Shown here piece by piece: positions 1 through 8,873 of a stretch of 64,000 bases of DNA. The stretch comes from Salinimicrobium soli (GTDB taxonomy: Bacteria > Bacteroidota > Bacteroidia > Flavobacteriales > Flavobacteriaceae), in contig NZ_JBLUWW010000001.1 of assembly GCF_048323655.1 (NCBI RefSeq), positions 124,001-188,000 of the forward strand, in the 5' to 3' direction. Made by a program: the position numbers and the translations under genes. The notes under the pieces were generated by a model. It was not told where the DNA came from and searched no databases. It saw only the letters and a list, made by a program, of their open reading frames with translations. Within the stretch, counting starts at the first letter, position 1. Each line of letters starts with the position of its first letter.

Positions 1-516
1 TCCTTTTTGTCCTGTGTAGTCACGTGCAGAGCTGTACAGGTAATCCTCCGGTTTTGCCACGATTCTTTCCTTCACCGGATTATTGTGGGTGTAGTTTAAT
101 TTTTGCAGAATAAATTTTTGAGAGAACAATTGTTCGGCATGATAACCATCCTGCCATACTTTGTATTTCTGATTTCTCTTCAGACGGTAACAGGCATCTT
201 CAAAATATTTCAGCATCCATTCACGACGACTTTCCGGTTCTACGAGCTTTATAACTTCTTTTGAAGTAAACTTTTTAAAGTCACGCATGATCTCAGGAAG
301 AGTAATTTCTCCTACTGCTTTACACAGCATGTGAAAATGGTTGGACATTATGCAATAAGCATAAATCTCCAATCCTTTTTCTTTTTGACAAAATTGGAGA
401 TTTTTGATCAGCATATCTTTTTGATAAGGCCGTGTAAATACATCCACCCACCCCACAGTAGTTAGCGTTACAAAATAACCTACATCAGGTTCTGTGGCTT
501 TGTATTTTGTAGACAT
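1..516 (-). CDS. REP-associated tyrosine transposase (RAYT, Y1_Tnp/IS200-like), 3' end outside window
   Basis: The first 172 residues are visible, read from an ATG at 516; the C-terminus lies beyond the window edge. The HUH metal-binding motif appears as SNHFHML (His60 and His62), and the region around Tyr142 (NYTHNNPV) matches the catalytic tyrosine helix of Y1 transposases. The segment DYLYSSARDY is also typical of RAYTs. These single-strand DNA nucleases act on REP palindromes rather than on their own gene ends. Directly upstream (538-1050) is an array of four paired-palindrome units that are probably the cognate REPs. Too long in this frame, and too well conserved in motif order, to be a decayed copy as far as visible. 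RAYT rather than a classical IS200 is inferred from the adjacent REP array. Confidence 0.9.
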   Translation of the reverse strand, partial: MSTKYKATEPDVGYFVTLTTVGWVDVFTRPYQKDMLIKNLQFCQKEKGLEIYAYCIMSNHFHMLCKAVGEITLPEIMRDFKKFTSKEVIKLVEPESRREWMLKYFEDACYRLKRNQKYKVWQDGYHAEQLFSQKFILQKLNYTHNNPVKERIVAKPEDYLYSSARDYTGQKG

Positions 517-537
517 ACAACAAGATAGTATTAATTC

Positions 538-1050
538 ACGTCACGGATCAAGAATGAAAAAAGAACACGTCACGTCACAGTGCTTTTCTTCTGCAGAACT
601 ACGTCACGGATCAAAGATCCGCGACAGCTGTGATTCGTTAGCCCGGATTTACAATCCGTGCTGAGTTCTCAAAAATAATTATAAAAAGGAAGGAAAAGGT
701 CACAGAACGCAGTGCTTTTCTGCTGCAGAACTACGTCACGGATCGCAGATCCGCGACAGCCTGATAGTCAGCGCAGATTTCCAATCCGTGCTGAGTTCTC
801 AAAAAATAAATATAAAGAGAAAAAAACATCAAATAGCGTAGATCTAAAAAAGAAACCTCACGAATCACCTGCTTTTCTTCTGCAGAACCACATCACGGAT
901 CGCAGATCCGCGACAGCATTGTAGTGCAGGTTTGACAGCGCGGATTTACAATCCGTGCTGAGTCTAAAAAAAATGAAAAAACGTCACGGATCGCAGATCC
1001 GCGACAGCTGTGATTCGTTAGCGCGGATTTGCAATCCGAGCTGAGTTTTC
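538..1050. repeat. REP array: four degenerate 70-bp units, each with two palindromes
   Basis: Units lie at about 601-670, 733-800, 890-964 and 981-1050, with a truncated half at 538-552. Each unit has a first palindrome of the type GGATC-GCA-GATCC followed by a second, CGGATT-TAC-AATCCG, then the tail CTGAGTT. Three units are preceded by the same TTCT(T/G)CTGCAGAAC linker. The array is immediately upstream of the RAYT gene, the usual arrangement for REP/RAYT systems. This fills the gene-free gap 517-1077; the short reading frame at 712-924 runs entirely through the repeats and is not a gene. Confidence 0.85.
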
Positions 1051-1077
1051 TGTCAAAAATAATTTGTAAAACCTTCC

Positions 1078-2793
1078 TTATTTCAAACTCTTCTCAATGT
1101 ATGCATTCACTCTCTCCTCCAAAATTGGAAGTGTCACGGTACCCTGCTCCAAAATCACTTCATGAAAATCGCGGATGTTGAAGTCGGGACCTAAGGCCTC
1201 TTCAGCTTTTTTTCGCAATTCCTGTATCTTCATTTCTCCAATTTTATAAGACACTGCCTGTCCCGGCCAGGAGATGTAGCGATCAACTTCGGTATTGATA
1301 TTATGTAGGGATAGTGCTGTATTTTCCTTCAGGAAATTCACTGCCTGTTCCCGGGTCCAGCCAAGGGCGTGAATTCCGGTATCAACAACCAACCTTCCGG
1401 CGCGCCATTGCTCATAGGTTAGTTTTCCGAAGCGCTCATAAGGAGTCGTATATATTCCCATCTCTTCAGCTAAAGACTCCGAATACAAGCCCCAGCCTTC
1501 TCCATACGCAGAGAGATACATGTTCCTGCGAAATTCCGGAATACTGTCTCCCATTTCTTTGTTGAGTGCTCCCTGCAGGTGGTGCCCGGGTACTGCTTCA
1601 TGGGCGGTTAATGACGGCAGCACATACAGGGGCCTGTTTGCAAGATTATAGGTATTCACCCAATAGTAGCCGGGCTCGGTGTCTTCAGAAGAACCCACAT
1701 ATCTTCCGGTAGTGTACTTAGGCGCAATGGCATCGGGAACCGGCGCTACCCCATAAGGCTGTCTCGGCAACTTCTTAAAATACTTTGGCAACTGGGCATC
1801 AATTCGCTTGGCAATATCTCTGGCTTCCTTCAGCAATTCTTCAGGGGTTTCCGCATAAAACTGTTTGTCTGTGCGAAGGAATTGAATAAAATCTTCAAAA
1901 CTCCCTTCAAAACCCACTTCTGCAATGATCTTTTTCATTTCACCTTTGATCCTTGCCACTTCTTTTAATCCCATCTCATGGATCTCCTCTGCGGAAAGAT
2001 CCAGTGTGGTATAATAGTTCAGCCGATTTTGATAATACTCCCGGCCATTCGGAATTTCTGAAACCCCGATCTTTTCCCGTGCCGCCGGAAGGTATTCCGT
2101 CTCAAAGAAATGTTTTATCCTGCGAAACTGCGGAACCACCTTCTCTGAAATGGCTTTTTCCGCCGCCTTTAAAACCGAATCTTTTTGCTTTGCAGTCAGT
2201 GTCTTCGGGAGATCCAAAAATGGGGAATAATAATAGCTTTTTTCAGGGTCCTCGACGATCTGATCGTTGTAAGTAGCCTCATACCCTTCAAAAATGATCT
2301 TTGGTTGAACGATGCCTTTTTCAATGCCTTTTCTCAGTAGCTTTAAATGTTGATCCACATATTCAGGAACTGCATTGAGTTTATTGAGATAGCTCCTCAC
2401 CTGCCTGTAATTGGTAAGGTCTCTTACCTGATATGGCAAGCTCACATGGAATCCGGCATCAGAAAGTAACGGATTGAGATAAGCTTCGTATTCATAGAAA
2501 TCAATATCCTCCTGCAACTGGAACTTCAAAAGTTCAAGAGAGATCTTTTCAGTTTCAGAAAGAGTTGCAGGATCTATAGCTTTCAGTTCTTCCAGAGATT
2601 TCCGGGCAAAATCAGCTCCGGACTTATATACTTCCTCAGAAAATAACCCCAGCGGATGTTGCTGCCGGTCATATGCTTCGTAATCCTGCACTTTTTTAAT
2701 GACCGAATCCAATTTTGCGGAAGCTTCCTGAGCCGACAACTGCGGAACGATCAATAAAAAGAAGAGAGTAAACAGTTTTAAAATTGATCTCAT
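1078..2793 (-). CDS. DUF885 family secreted protein (putative metallopeptidase)
   Basis: A 571-residue exported protein, starting MRSILKLFTLFFLLIVPQLSAQ, a clean signal peptide ending in SAQ. A longer reading frame to 2877 would overlap the upstream gene's 3' end and put 28 residues before the signal peptide, so the ATG at 2793 is preferred. The DUF885 hallmark HEAVPGHH (His398, Glu399) resembles an extended HExxH zinc site, and the family is generally taken to be metallopeptidase-like. No substrate is known from the sequence. A paralog with the same motif lies at 34560-36362. The gene follows the YdjM-like gene by 16 bp and may be cotranscribed. Confidence 0.85.
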   Translation of the reverse strand: MRSILKLFTLFFLLIVPQLSAQEASAKLDSVIKKVQDYEAYDRQQHPLGLFSEEVYKSGADFARKSLEELKAIDPATLSETEKISLELLKFQLQEDIDFYEYEAYLNPLLSDAGFHVSLPYQVRDLTNYRQVRSYLNKLNAVPEYVDQHLKLLRKGIEKGIVQPKIIFEGYEATYNDQIVEDPEKSYYYSPFLDLPKTLTAKQKDSVLKAAEKAISEKVVPQFRRIKHFFETEYLPAAREKIGVSEIPNGREYYQNRLNYYTTLDLSAEEIHEMGLKEVARIKGEMKKIIAEVGFEGSFEDFIQFLRTDKQFYAETPEELLKEARDIAKRIDAQLPKYFKKLPRQPYGVAPVPDAIAPKYTTGRYVGSSEDTEPGYYWVNTYNLANRPLYVLPSLTAHEAVPGHHLQGALNKEMGDSIPEFRRNMYLSAYGEGWGLYSESLAEEMGIYTTPYERFGKLTYEQWRAGRLVVDTGIHALGWTREQAVNFLKENTALSLHNINTEVDRYISWPGQAVSYKIGEMKIQELRKKAEEALGPDFNIRDFHEVILEQGTVTLPILEERVNAYIEKSLK

Positions 2794-2809
2794 AAGATTT
2801 AATTTATGT

Positions 2810-3811
2810 CTAATTTCCTTTGATCCTTTCCCAAAGATCGGATAATATTTTCTTTGCATTATCGGGTCTTTTTTCAACTTCTTCGGCCCGTATAGTATCT
2901 CCTTCCGGAATTAAGCGATAGCTAAAAGCAAAATTCGAATCGGGATCTGAAGGATTTAGCCTTCCGAAGCGCAGGTCATTAAAATATAAGACTCCGTCTT
3001 TTTCGCTGATGGTATACCAGCCTTTAGAAATGTCGATAAGGCGCTGCACATTTTTGTCATTTTTGAGCCTTCCCAAATAATCGTGATTCTTTGGCACCAC
3101 CTCAAACCGGATCATTTCCTCATCAAAAAAAGAATAATAGCCTAACAGGTAGGCATCATCTGCTTCCACATTTGCAGACCACAGAACAGTATTGAATGGC
3201 GAAGGCCTGGTATCGATACGATTGTAAAAGATCGCCTGCCGCTCCAGGCTGTGAACAAAATTGTTGCCGGCATTGGCTTTCAAGATGAGCCCCAGCACTA
3301 AATACCCGCTGCTAATGAGGAGCCCCAGCCTGTTATATCTGCTTCGTTTCTCACTTCCTCTTTTCTGCCGCATGGCGAGTATCAAAAAGATTAAAAACGG
3401 CACGGTGTAGAGAGGATCAATCACAAAGACACTTTTAAAGGCGAGGCGAATGTCCAGGGGCCAGAACAACTGCGTGCCCCAGGTGGTGAAGGAATCCAGA
3501 ATGGGATGGGTAAAGAGACCCCAGAACATGAGTAAGGACCAGTCTTTCCATCCTACACCTGTTTTCCGTTCGATCTTTGAGATCAGATATCCAAAAACAG
3601 GAGAAGCCAAAGCTGCGAAAACTATGGAATGAGAAAAACCCCGGTGCACCTCAATAGCCGTTATGGTATCGGTAAATTGTGTAGCCAGTGCGTCAAGATC
3701 GGGGATGGTTCCTGCAATGGCTCCGTACAGCATGGCTTTATTCCCAACTTTGCGGCCGAGAACCGCTTCCCCCACGGCAGCACCAAGAACAATTTGAGTT
3801 AAGCTATCCAT
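2810..3811 (-). CDS. Membrane-bound metal-dependent hydrolase, YdjM/DUF457 family
   Basis: 333 residues. The N-terminus MDSLTQIVLGAAVGEAVLG followed by GTIPDLDAL and EVHRGFSHSIVF is the typical YdjM/DUF457 signature, with Asp and His residues that bind metal in this family (established by family similarity; activity not proven here). Several hydrophobic helices follow (roughly residues 85-160), then a soluble C-terminal region of about 140 residues with no recognised domain. In Enterobacteria ydjM is LexA-controlled, but no such site is visible here. Likely inner membrane. Start supported by the family-conserved N-terminus. Confidence 0.85.
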   Translation of the reverse strand: MDSLTQIVLGAAVGEAVLGRKVGNKAMLYGAIAGTIPDLDALATQFTDTITAIEVHRGFSHSIVFAALASPVFGYLISKIERKTGVGWKDWSLLMFWGLFTHPILDSFTTWGTQLFWPLDIRLAFKSVFVIDPLYTVPFLIFLILAMRQKRGSEKRSRYNRLGLLISSGYLVLGLILKANAGNNFVHSLERQAIFYNRIDTRPSPFNTVLWSANVEADDAYLLGYYSFFDEEMIRFEVVPKNHDYLGRLKNDKNVQRLIDISKGWYTISEKDGVLYFNDLRFGRLNPSDPDSNFAFSYRLIPEGDTIRAEEVEKRPDNAKKILSDLWERIKGN

Positions 3812-3944
3812 GCTCTAGAAATTTCATTAATCAATTTTTCATTCTCCGGCAGAAATACAAGAGTCCCTTCCACCTCATAATACCTCAAAAGTTTTGGAAA
3901 TCTGTGAGGTCTCCTCTTACTTTTCTCTAACCTCTATCCACTAT

Positions 3945-5717
3945 TTAATCGACAATTTCCATCTTTTTCAAAAGAAAGGATGCATTCATGTTCTGACAAA
4001 CTCCCTTCTTAAAGCGATAATCAAAGTTTAGTTCATCATCAATGATCTCGGCATCAAAATAATAATTTTTCACCTGTGGTAATTCATCGGTGACCTCACA
4101 AAGGCTCAAATCATGAGTTGCGATAATTCCGGTGGATCTCGACCTCACCAGCTTCTCGATAAATTTTCGGGAACCAATAGCTTTATCTGTGCTGTTCGTG
4201 CCTTTAAGGATCTCATCGAGAATGATAAAATATTTTTCTGTGCGTATTTCATCCACCACATATTTCAGCCGCTTCAGTTCAGAAAAGAAATAGGATTCAT
4301 CGTTGGACAACGAATCGGTAGTTCGCATGCTGGTGATTAGTTTTATTGGGGAGTAACTGCAACTGCTGGCACAAACGGGAAGGCCTATGTTGGCCATGAG
4401 GATCTGTAAACTTACAGTTCTCAAAAAGGTACTTTTGCCGGCCATATTCGCACCGGTTATGATATAGAATTCTTCACTGTCAATATCGAAGTCATTGTCT
4501 ACTCTCTTTTCAGGATCCAAAAGCGGATGCCCTAATTGTTCTGCTTTAATAACCGTAGCATCATATACCAGCTGCGGAAAAACATAACCCGGATGATTGA
4601 AGGCGAAATTCCCCAACGAATTATAGGCATCGAAAAACTCGATCGTTCGGAACCATTTTTCAACCTCTGCGGAATTGGAACTAATCCATTTCTCAAGCCG
4701 ATATGCCTGCCTTAGATCCCAAAGCAGGAATCCATTTCCGAAAATTCCGAAGATCATATTATTCCGCTGGTCCAGGGCATCTATGGCTTTAGAGAACTCT
4801 TTGAGGGTGGCCGAAGCTTTTTTTGTCGGGGAGTAGATCTGCTCCTTCTTTGCCTTTAATAATTCCGAAGAAAATTCGGTTTTTTCGATCTGGTCCAGCA
4901 ACTGATAGTATTGATGAAAGGTATCCTGCACCTTGCTGACGCTTGTAGACAGAAGATTTACTTTTTTAACGTATATCCCTGTAATGAACAAGCCCGCAAA
5001 GAACCATAGCCCCAACTCAATTCCTCCAATAAAGTCAAAATAAAAAGCTGCAATTGCCAACCCAGAAATAGCTGAGAAAACTATCGGTAGCCAACCCATG
5101 AACTTCGGAACAAAAGGCTTGTAATTACTCAACCAGTTCAGAATTGTTCCGGTGCGGGTTTCGGTCTTCACCAGGGCAGAGAGGGCAGAAAAATTCTGCC
5201 GCCATTCAGCTTTTTTAGATAGTTCCCGAACCGCCTCCTGCTTAAGTTCCACATTGGTAATATTGTTGGACAGCAGAATTGTTGCCAGTTTCCTTTTTCC
5301 TTCGAGCAGGGAAGTTCGGTTGAGGTATTGAAAAAAGGAAGAGCTTCCAAAAAGATCAATATCCTGACTAAAAGGGTGTAAGGGATCTTCAAATTCGGCG
5401 CCGGTTGGAAGGTCTGCGAAATCCCTTTTCAGAACTTTTAGTTCCGTTTGATTGATCTTTAGCAATTCCTTTATTCTATCTCGCTTATAGGCGAGATCGG
5501 TGTGCCGGGAGACCAGGTAAAGAAAGGCTGCAATTCCTAACACAAGAACTGCTGTGATAACACTACTGTTTCCGAAGTAATAATAAATCAGGAAAGCCAC
5601 TAATAAAAAAACTGTTACCCGCAAAAGGCTTGAAATTGCAAGCGTGCGGGAAGCTTTTTTTAGTTCGGCTTCATATTTAGTTGTTTCAGATATATAAAAC
5701 TCTTTGGGATCTTTCAT
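3945..5717 (-). CDS. Membrane-anchored MutS-like ATPase (MutS domain V)
   Basis: 590 residues. The C-terminal third is a MutS-family ATPase: Walker A GANMAGKST (Lys428), Walker B FIILDE (Asp501, Glu502) with the following LKGTNS, and the ATHD motif. The N-terminal mismatch-binding and connector domains of MutS are missing. Instead there are two pairs of hydrophobic helices, near residues 28-68 and 195-250, placing the protein in the membrane. This architecture is widespread in Bacteroidota but its role is not established; calling it a mismatch-repair protein would be unsafe. The start overlaps the end of the YjbR gene by 4 bp, so the two are translationally coupled. Confidence 0.85.
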   Translation of the reverse strand: MKDPKEFYISETTKYEAELKKASRTLAISSLLRVTVFLLVAFLIYYYFGNSSVITAVLVLGIAAFLYLVSRHTDLAYKRDRIKELLKINQTELKVLKRDFADLPTGAEFEDPLHPFSQDIDLFGSSSFFQYLNRTSLLEGKRKLATILLSNNITNVELKQEAVRELSKKAEWRQNFSALSALVKTETRTGTILNWLSNYKPFVPKFMGWLPIVFSAISGLAIAAFYFDFIGGIELGLWFFAGLFITGIYVKKVNLLSTSVSKVQDTFHQYYQLLDQIEKTEFSSELLKAKKEQIYSPTKKASATLKEFSKAIDALDQRNNMIFGIFGNGFLLWDLRQAYRLEKWISSNSAEVEKWFRTIEFFDAYNSLGNFAFNHPGYVFPQLVYDATVIKAEQLGHPLLDPEKRVDNDFDIDSEEFYIITGANMAGKSTFLRTVSLQILMANIGLPVCASSCSYSPIKLITSMRTTDSLSNDESYFFSELKRLKYVVDEIRTEKYFIILDEILKGTNSTDKAIGSRKFIEKLVRSRSTGIIATHDLSLCEVTDELPQVKNYYFDAEIIDDELNFDYRFKKGVCQNMNASFLLKKMEIVD

Positions 5718-6079
5718 TCGCTTTTTAAATTTTCCAGCTCCTGCTGCTGTTTCTTGGTAAGGCCCGATACCACCAGGTCATAAGAATGATCAATGAGCTC
5801 CCGCACCAGGTCCCCCGGCAACTCCCCGGCATGAACAGAATTCCAGTGTTTCTTACTCATGTGATAGGCACCGGTGATCCTGCCGTCATATTCCTCCCGC
5901 AGTTCAATAGCTCTTTCCGGATCACACTTTAGGGCGATCTGAAAAGGAATATGTTCCAGGCCGCACAGCGCAAACATCTTACCCATCACCTTAAATACGA
6001 GGGTCTCTTCATCAAAGGGAAATTCTTCTGTCACTCCTTTTTTGGAGAGACAGTACATTCTAAATTCCTCGACATTCAT
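5714..6079 (-). CDS. MmcQ/YjbR family protein
   Basis: 121 residues, full length for the family. Features are the N-terminal MNVEEFRMYCLSKKGVTEEFPFDE, a central KMFALCGLEH strand and the motif SKKHWNSVHAGELP (compare KKHWNTV in YjbR proteins), which has a CyaY-like or DNA-binding-like fold. A biochemical role is not established. It overlaps the MutS-like ATPase gene by 4 bp. Confidence 0.88.
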   Translation of the reverse strand: MNVEEFRMYCLSKKGVTEEFPFDEETLVFKVMGKMFALCGLEHIPFQIALKCDPERAIELREEYDGRITGAYHMSKKHWNSVHAGELPGDLVRELIDHSYDLVVSGLTKKQQQELENLKSE

Positions 6080-6132
6080 ACCTTTTGGTTTTAGCTATTT
6101 CCCAAAGATAGGAAGAAGTTAAGAGCAAGGCA

Positions 6133-6519
6133 TCACTGCGGACTTTTCTCCTGAAAGCCTACTTTTGAAGGTTTCCCTATTTCTCCCAGGTGCGTGAATT
6201 TAAATCCGCTCTCATACTTTAGACCATAACCCAGCAGCCTGTCAAAAGCGGCATGTGAGAAAATGATCACTCCAATAATCTGGAGTAAATGGCTGGCAAA
6301 GAAAAATCCGGCGAGGTAGATCATGATCGCCAGGCCTTTGTGGTGAAGCAGATTGTAGAAAAATGCACCTGCTCTATTTCCAAAAGCATATCCTATCATC
6401 CCGATGTCGGGTGCAAGAAAAAACACGGGAAACACCCACCAGGCATATTTAGTGAAGCCAAACACGTAGATTCCAAGGAGGAGCATCGCTACCTCTTCGA
6501 GCTTTAGGGTCCGTTTCAT
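6133..6519 (-). CDS. DUF4260 integral membrane protein
   Basis: 128 residues with three to four hydrophobic helices and the family signature APDIGMIGYAFG, then YNLLHHKGLA and the C-terminal LGYGLKYESGFKFTHLG. Function unknown for the family. It overlaps the cyclase gene upstream by 4 bp (ATGA), indicating cotranscription. Confidence 0.88.
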   Translation of the reverse strand: MKRTLKLEEVAMLLLGIYVFGFTKYAWWVFPVFFLAPDIGMIGYAFGNRAGAFFYNLLHHKGLAIMIYLAGFFFASHLLQIIGVIIFSHAAFDRLLGYGLKYESGFKFTHLGEIGKPSKVGFQEKSPQ

Positions 6520-7268
6520 AGGTTTTCAATTTTGTAAAGCACCGGTTTGGAGGGAGCCGCATCATTTTCAAAGGAGGCAGGCTGAAGGCTCAAAAAATAA
6601 CAGCCGTCTTCCACTTTTGCAGGTACATAAATAAGTTCGGTAATGGTAGCTTCAAAACGCACATTTTTGGGGTAGTTCCAAAATGCCTTATGGGCCAGTA
6701 ATTTCCCTCCATCTTTTTCTTTATCTACTGAAGGCAGATCGATCAACAGGTGCTCGATCCCGCATTCACGCAGGTATTTTGCAGCGTCTTCTGTCAGGTA
6801 AGGCCAGTTGGTATTAGAATACTTTTTGCTGCGTTTGGCTACGGTATTGGGAAGGGTTCTTATAATAAAAGCTTCGGCTTCTCCGGGTTCAAGTAAGCTC
6901 TCAAGTTGCTCTTTTGTAATGACCTCATCGCCGTCCATTTTCTGCGGACTCACCGATACCAGTTTGGCAAAAAAGAAGAATTTTTTGAGCGTAGCGTTTA
7001 TGCTATAGAATTCCGGGGTAATGTGGCCCACACATTCGGTATGGGTAATATGCCCGTGCGGATTGAAATATATATTATTGAAATTGACAGAAGCACCTTT
7101 GCTCACCTGGGCTACCCAGTTCCCTTCTTTAACAGGTTCTATCTTTGGTGATTTGAGATACCAGGCAATCACGTTCTTATCGTCGCCTCTCAAACTAAGA
7201 GAAATGTCCAGAGGCCTGGCCAGATCGATCTTGAAATTTTCTTGGTTATATTCTACTCGTGCGAGCAT
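6516..7268 (-). CDS. Cyclase family protein (kynurenine-formamidase-like metal hydrolase)
   Basis: 250 residues. The cluster PHGHITHTECVGH (His71, His73, His76) matches the metal-binding signature of the cyclase/KynB superfamily, whose members hydrolyse amides or esters such as N-formylkynurenine. ECGIEHLLIDLPSVD in the C-terminal half is a second conserved stretch. Substrate cannot be assigned: no kynurenine pathway genes are nearby. It lies 12 bp downstream of hemW and overlaps the DUF4260 gene by 4 bp. Confidence 0.82.
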   Translation of the reverse strand: MLARVEYNQENFKIDLARPLDISLSLRGDDKNVIAWYLKSPKIEPVKEGNWVAQVSKGASVNFNNIYFNPHGHITHTECVGHITPEFYSINATLKKFFFFAKLVSVSPQKMDGDEVITKEQLESLLEPGEAEAFIIRTLPNTVAKRSKKYSNTNWPYLTEDAAKYLRECGIEHLLIDLPSVDKEKDGGKLLAHKAFWNYPKNVRFEATITELIYVPAKVEDGCYFLSLQPASFENDAAPSKPVLYKIENL

Positions 7269-7280
7269 GGCCGCTTTCTG

Positions 7281-8408
7281 CTAATTTTGCTCCAAATCTA
7301 CCAAAAACAAATCGGCTGCAATGCCATCACTCAGGAATTTCCCTTTTTTGGATACTTTTATCCGGCCTTCCTGCTGCACAAGGAGTCCCTTAGCTATCAG
7401 GTTTTCAGCCTCATTTAATAAATAATCTTTCACTTCTTTACCAAATTCACTTTCTACCTCAGCAACAGAAATTCCCCATTTTGTGCGGAGCCTGGTCATT
7501 ACATATTCATTATAGCGATCTGTCAAACTGAGTTCTTCAGTTTCCATCGGAAGGTTTCCTTGCTCGATAGCTTTAATATAAAGCGAATTATTATTGATGT
7601 TCCACTTTCGGGATTTACCGTCATAAGAATGCGCCGAAGGGCCAATTCCAAGGTATGGCTTACCAAACCAATAGGCGGTGTTGTTCCGGGAGAAATAACC
7701 GGTCTTTCCGAAGTTCGAAAATTCATAGTTATCAAAGCCGGCTGCTTCCAGCATTTCGATCATTATTTCGTACTGCTGCCGTGCCTGCTCTTCCTCCACC
7801 GGTGCGATTTTTCCTTTTTGGATCATGCTTTTTAACGCCGTTCTCGGCTCTACAGTCAAAGCATAGCTGGAAATATGCGGCACCCCAAGGTCAATGGCAG
7901 TTTGCAGATTCTCCTTCCAGCGTTCATTGCTCATTCCCGGAATTCCGTAGATGAGATCAATGGAAATATTGTCAAAAAACTCCTTTGCCGTTTTGATGGA
8001 CCTCAAAGCTTCTTTTTCGTTATGAGCACGGTTCATCAGTTTCAGGTCATCTTCAAAAAAAGACTGTACTCCAATACTCAACCGGTTGATAGGTGAAGCT
8101 CCTAATGTTTTCAATTTCTCTTCGGAAAGATCATCAGGGTTAGCTTCCAGGGTGATCTCCGCATCTTTGGCAACAGAGTATTCAACATAGATCTTTTTAA
8201 AAATGCTGGCAAGTTCTTCAGCAGTGAGCAAAGACGGCGTTCCCCCACCAAAATAGATAGTCTCCACCTGCTCTTCAATCTCCCCCTTCCGGAGTTCCAG
8301 TTCCTTCAGAATAGCATTGACCATAGCAGGCCTCTTCTTTACGGAAGTGGAGAAGTGAAAATCACAATAGTGACAGGCTTGCTTGCAAAAAGGAATATGA
8401 ATGTACAT
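7281..8408 (-). CDS. hemW: Radical SAM heme chaperone HemW
   Basis: 375 residues, the usual HemW length. The N-terminus begins directly with MYIHIPFCKQACHYCDF: Cys8, Cys12 and Cys15 form the CxxxCxxC radical-SAM cluster site. YFGGGTPS (SAM binding) and SIGVQSF follow. HemW inserts heme into respiratory enzymes; it was formerly misnamed oxygen-independent coproporphyrinogen oxidase. The CxxxCxxC site is immediately N-terminal, as in HemW rather than in the longer HemN. Confidence 0.93.
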   Translation of the reverse strand: MYIHIPFCKQACHYCDFHFSTSVKKRPAMVNAILKELELRKGEIEEQVETIYFGGGTPSLLTAEELASIFKKIYVEYSVAKDAEITLEANPDDLSEEKLKTLGASPINRLSIGVQSFFEDDLKLMNRAHNEKEALRSIKTAKEFFDNISIDLIYGIPGMSNERWKENLQTAIDLGVPHISSYALTVEPRTALKSMIQKGKIAPVEEEQARQQYEIMIEMLEAAGFDNYEFSNFGKTGYFSRNNTAYWFGKPYLGIGPSAHSYDGKSRKWNINNNSLYIKAIEQGNLPMETEELSLTDRYNEYVMTRLRTKWGISVAEVESEFGKEVKDYLLNEAENLIAKGLLVQQEGRIKVSKKGKFLSDGIAADLFLVDLEQN

Positions 8409-8475
8409 TTGTCAATAAACAATTATCAATTACCAACCCTCCAATTGCGGTTAGCAATCAACTATTATAGCTTTT

Positions 8476-8838
8476 TTAATCCTGTTTATTTATTCTGGTC
8501 TTCTTCAGTATTGCATAAAGGATACGGGACAGCTCATCAGCTTGATCAAAATAAATTTTATATTCTTCCTTAGAAATTAGATCTGTTTCCTTGAATAACT
8601 TCAACCAATATTTCGTTTCCAGGCTTTCTTTATAGGCGATGGAAATTTTAGAAGAAAAATCGGCAGTTGAAATTGCTCCATTTGCTTCCGCAATATTCGC
8701 TCCAATAGAAGTACCAGATCGTAAAAATTGTTTAGGTAAAACATATTCTTTTTCCTCCTTTAATATCTTCCTGTAAAGTTTTACCACTCCCACTGCAAAG
8801 TCAAAAGATTTCCTTTCAAGTACATTAACTTTTTCCAT
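8476..8838 (-). CDS. Four-helix-bundle protein, 23S rRNA intervening-sequence type
   Basis: 120 residues from the ATG at 8838 (MEKVNVLERKSFDFAVGVV). The helices carry the family signature RSGTSIGANIAEANGA and the downstream SYKESLETKYWL-type helix (here IAYKESLETKYWLK). Such proteins are encoded inside some 23S rRNA intervening sequences but more often, as here, as stand-alone genes of unknown function. An upstream ATG at 8871 is possible, but the extra residues are coded by an AATTATCAATTATCA repeat that recurs downstream of the gene, so the shorter start is preferred. The gene sits between ruvC and hemW and looks like an insertion. Confidence 0.85.
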   Translation of the reverse strand: MEKVNVLERKSFDFAVGVVKLYRKILKEEKEYVLPKQFLRSGTSIGANIAEANGAISTADFSSKISIAYKESLETKYWLKLFKETDLISKEEYKIYFDQADELSRILYAILKKTRINKQD

Positions 8839-8873
8839 CACGTTCCAAAATGATAATTGATAATTGGTCATTG

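Noticed and set aside
712..924. 70-residue plus-strand reading frame near the RAYT gene
   Set aside because: It runs entirely through the REP units; similar peptides repeat because the DNA repeats.
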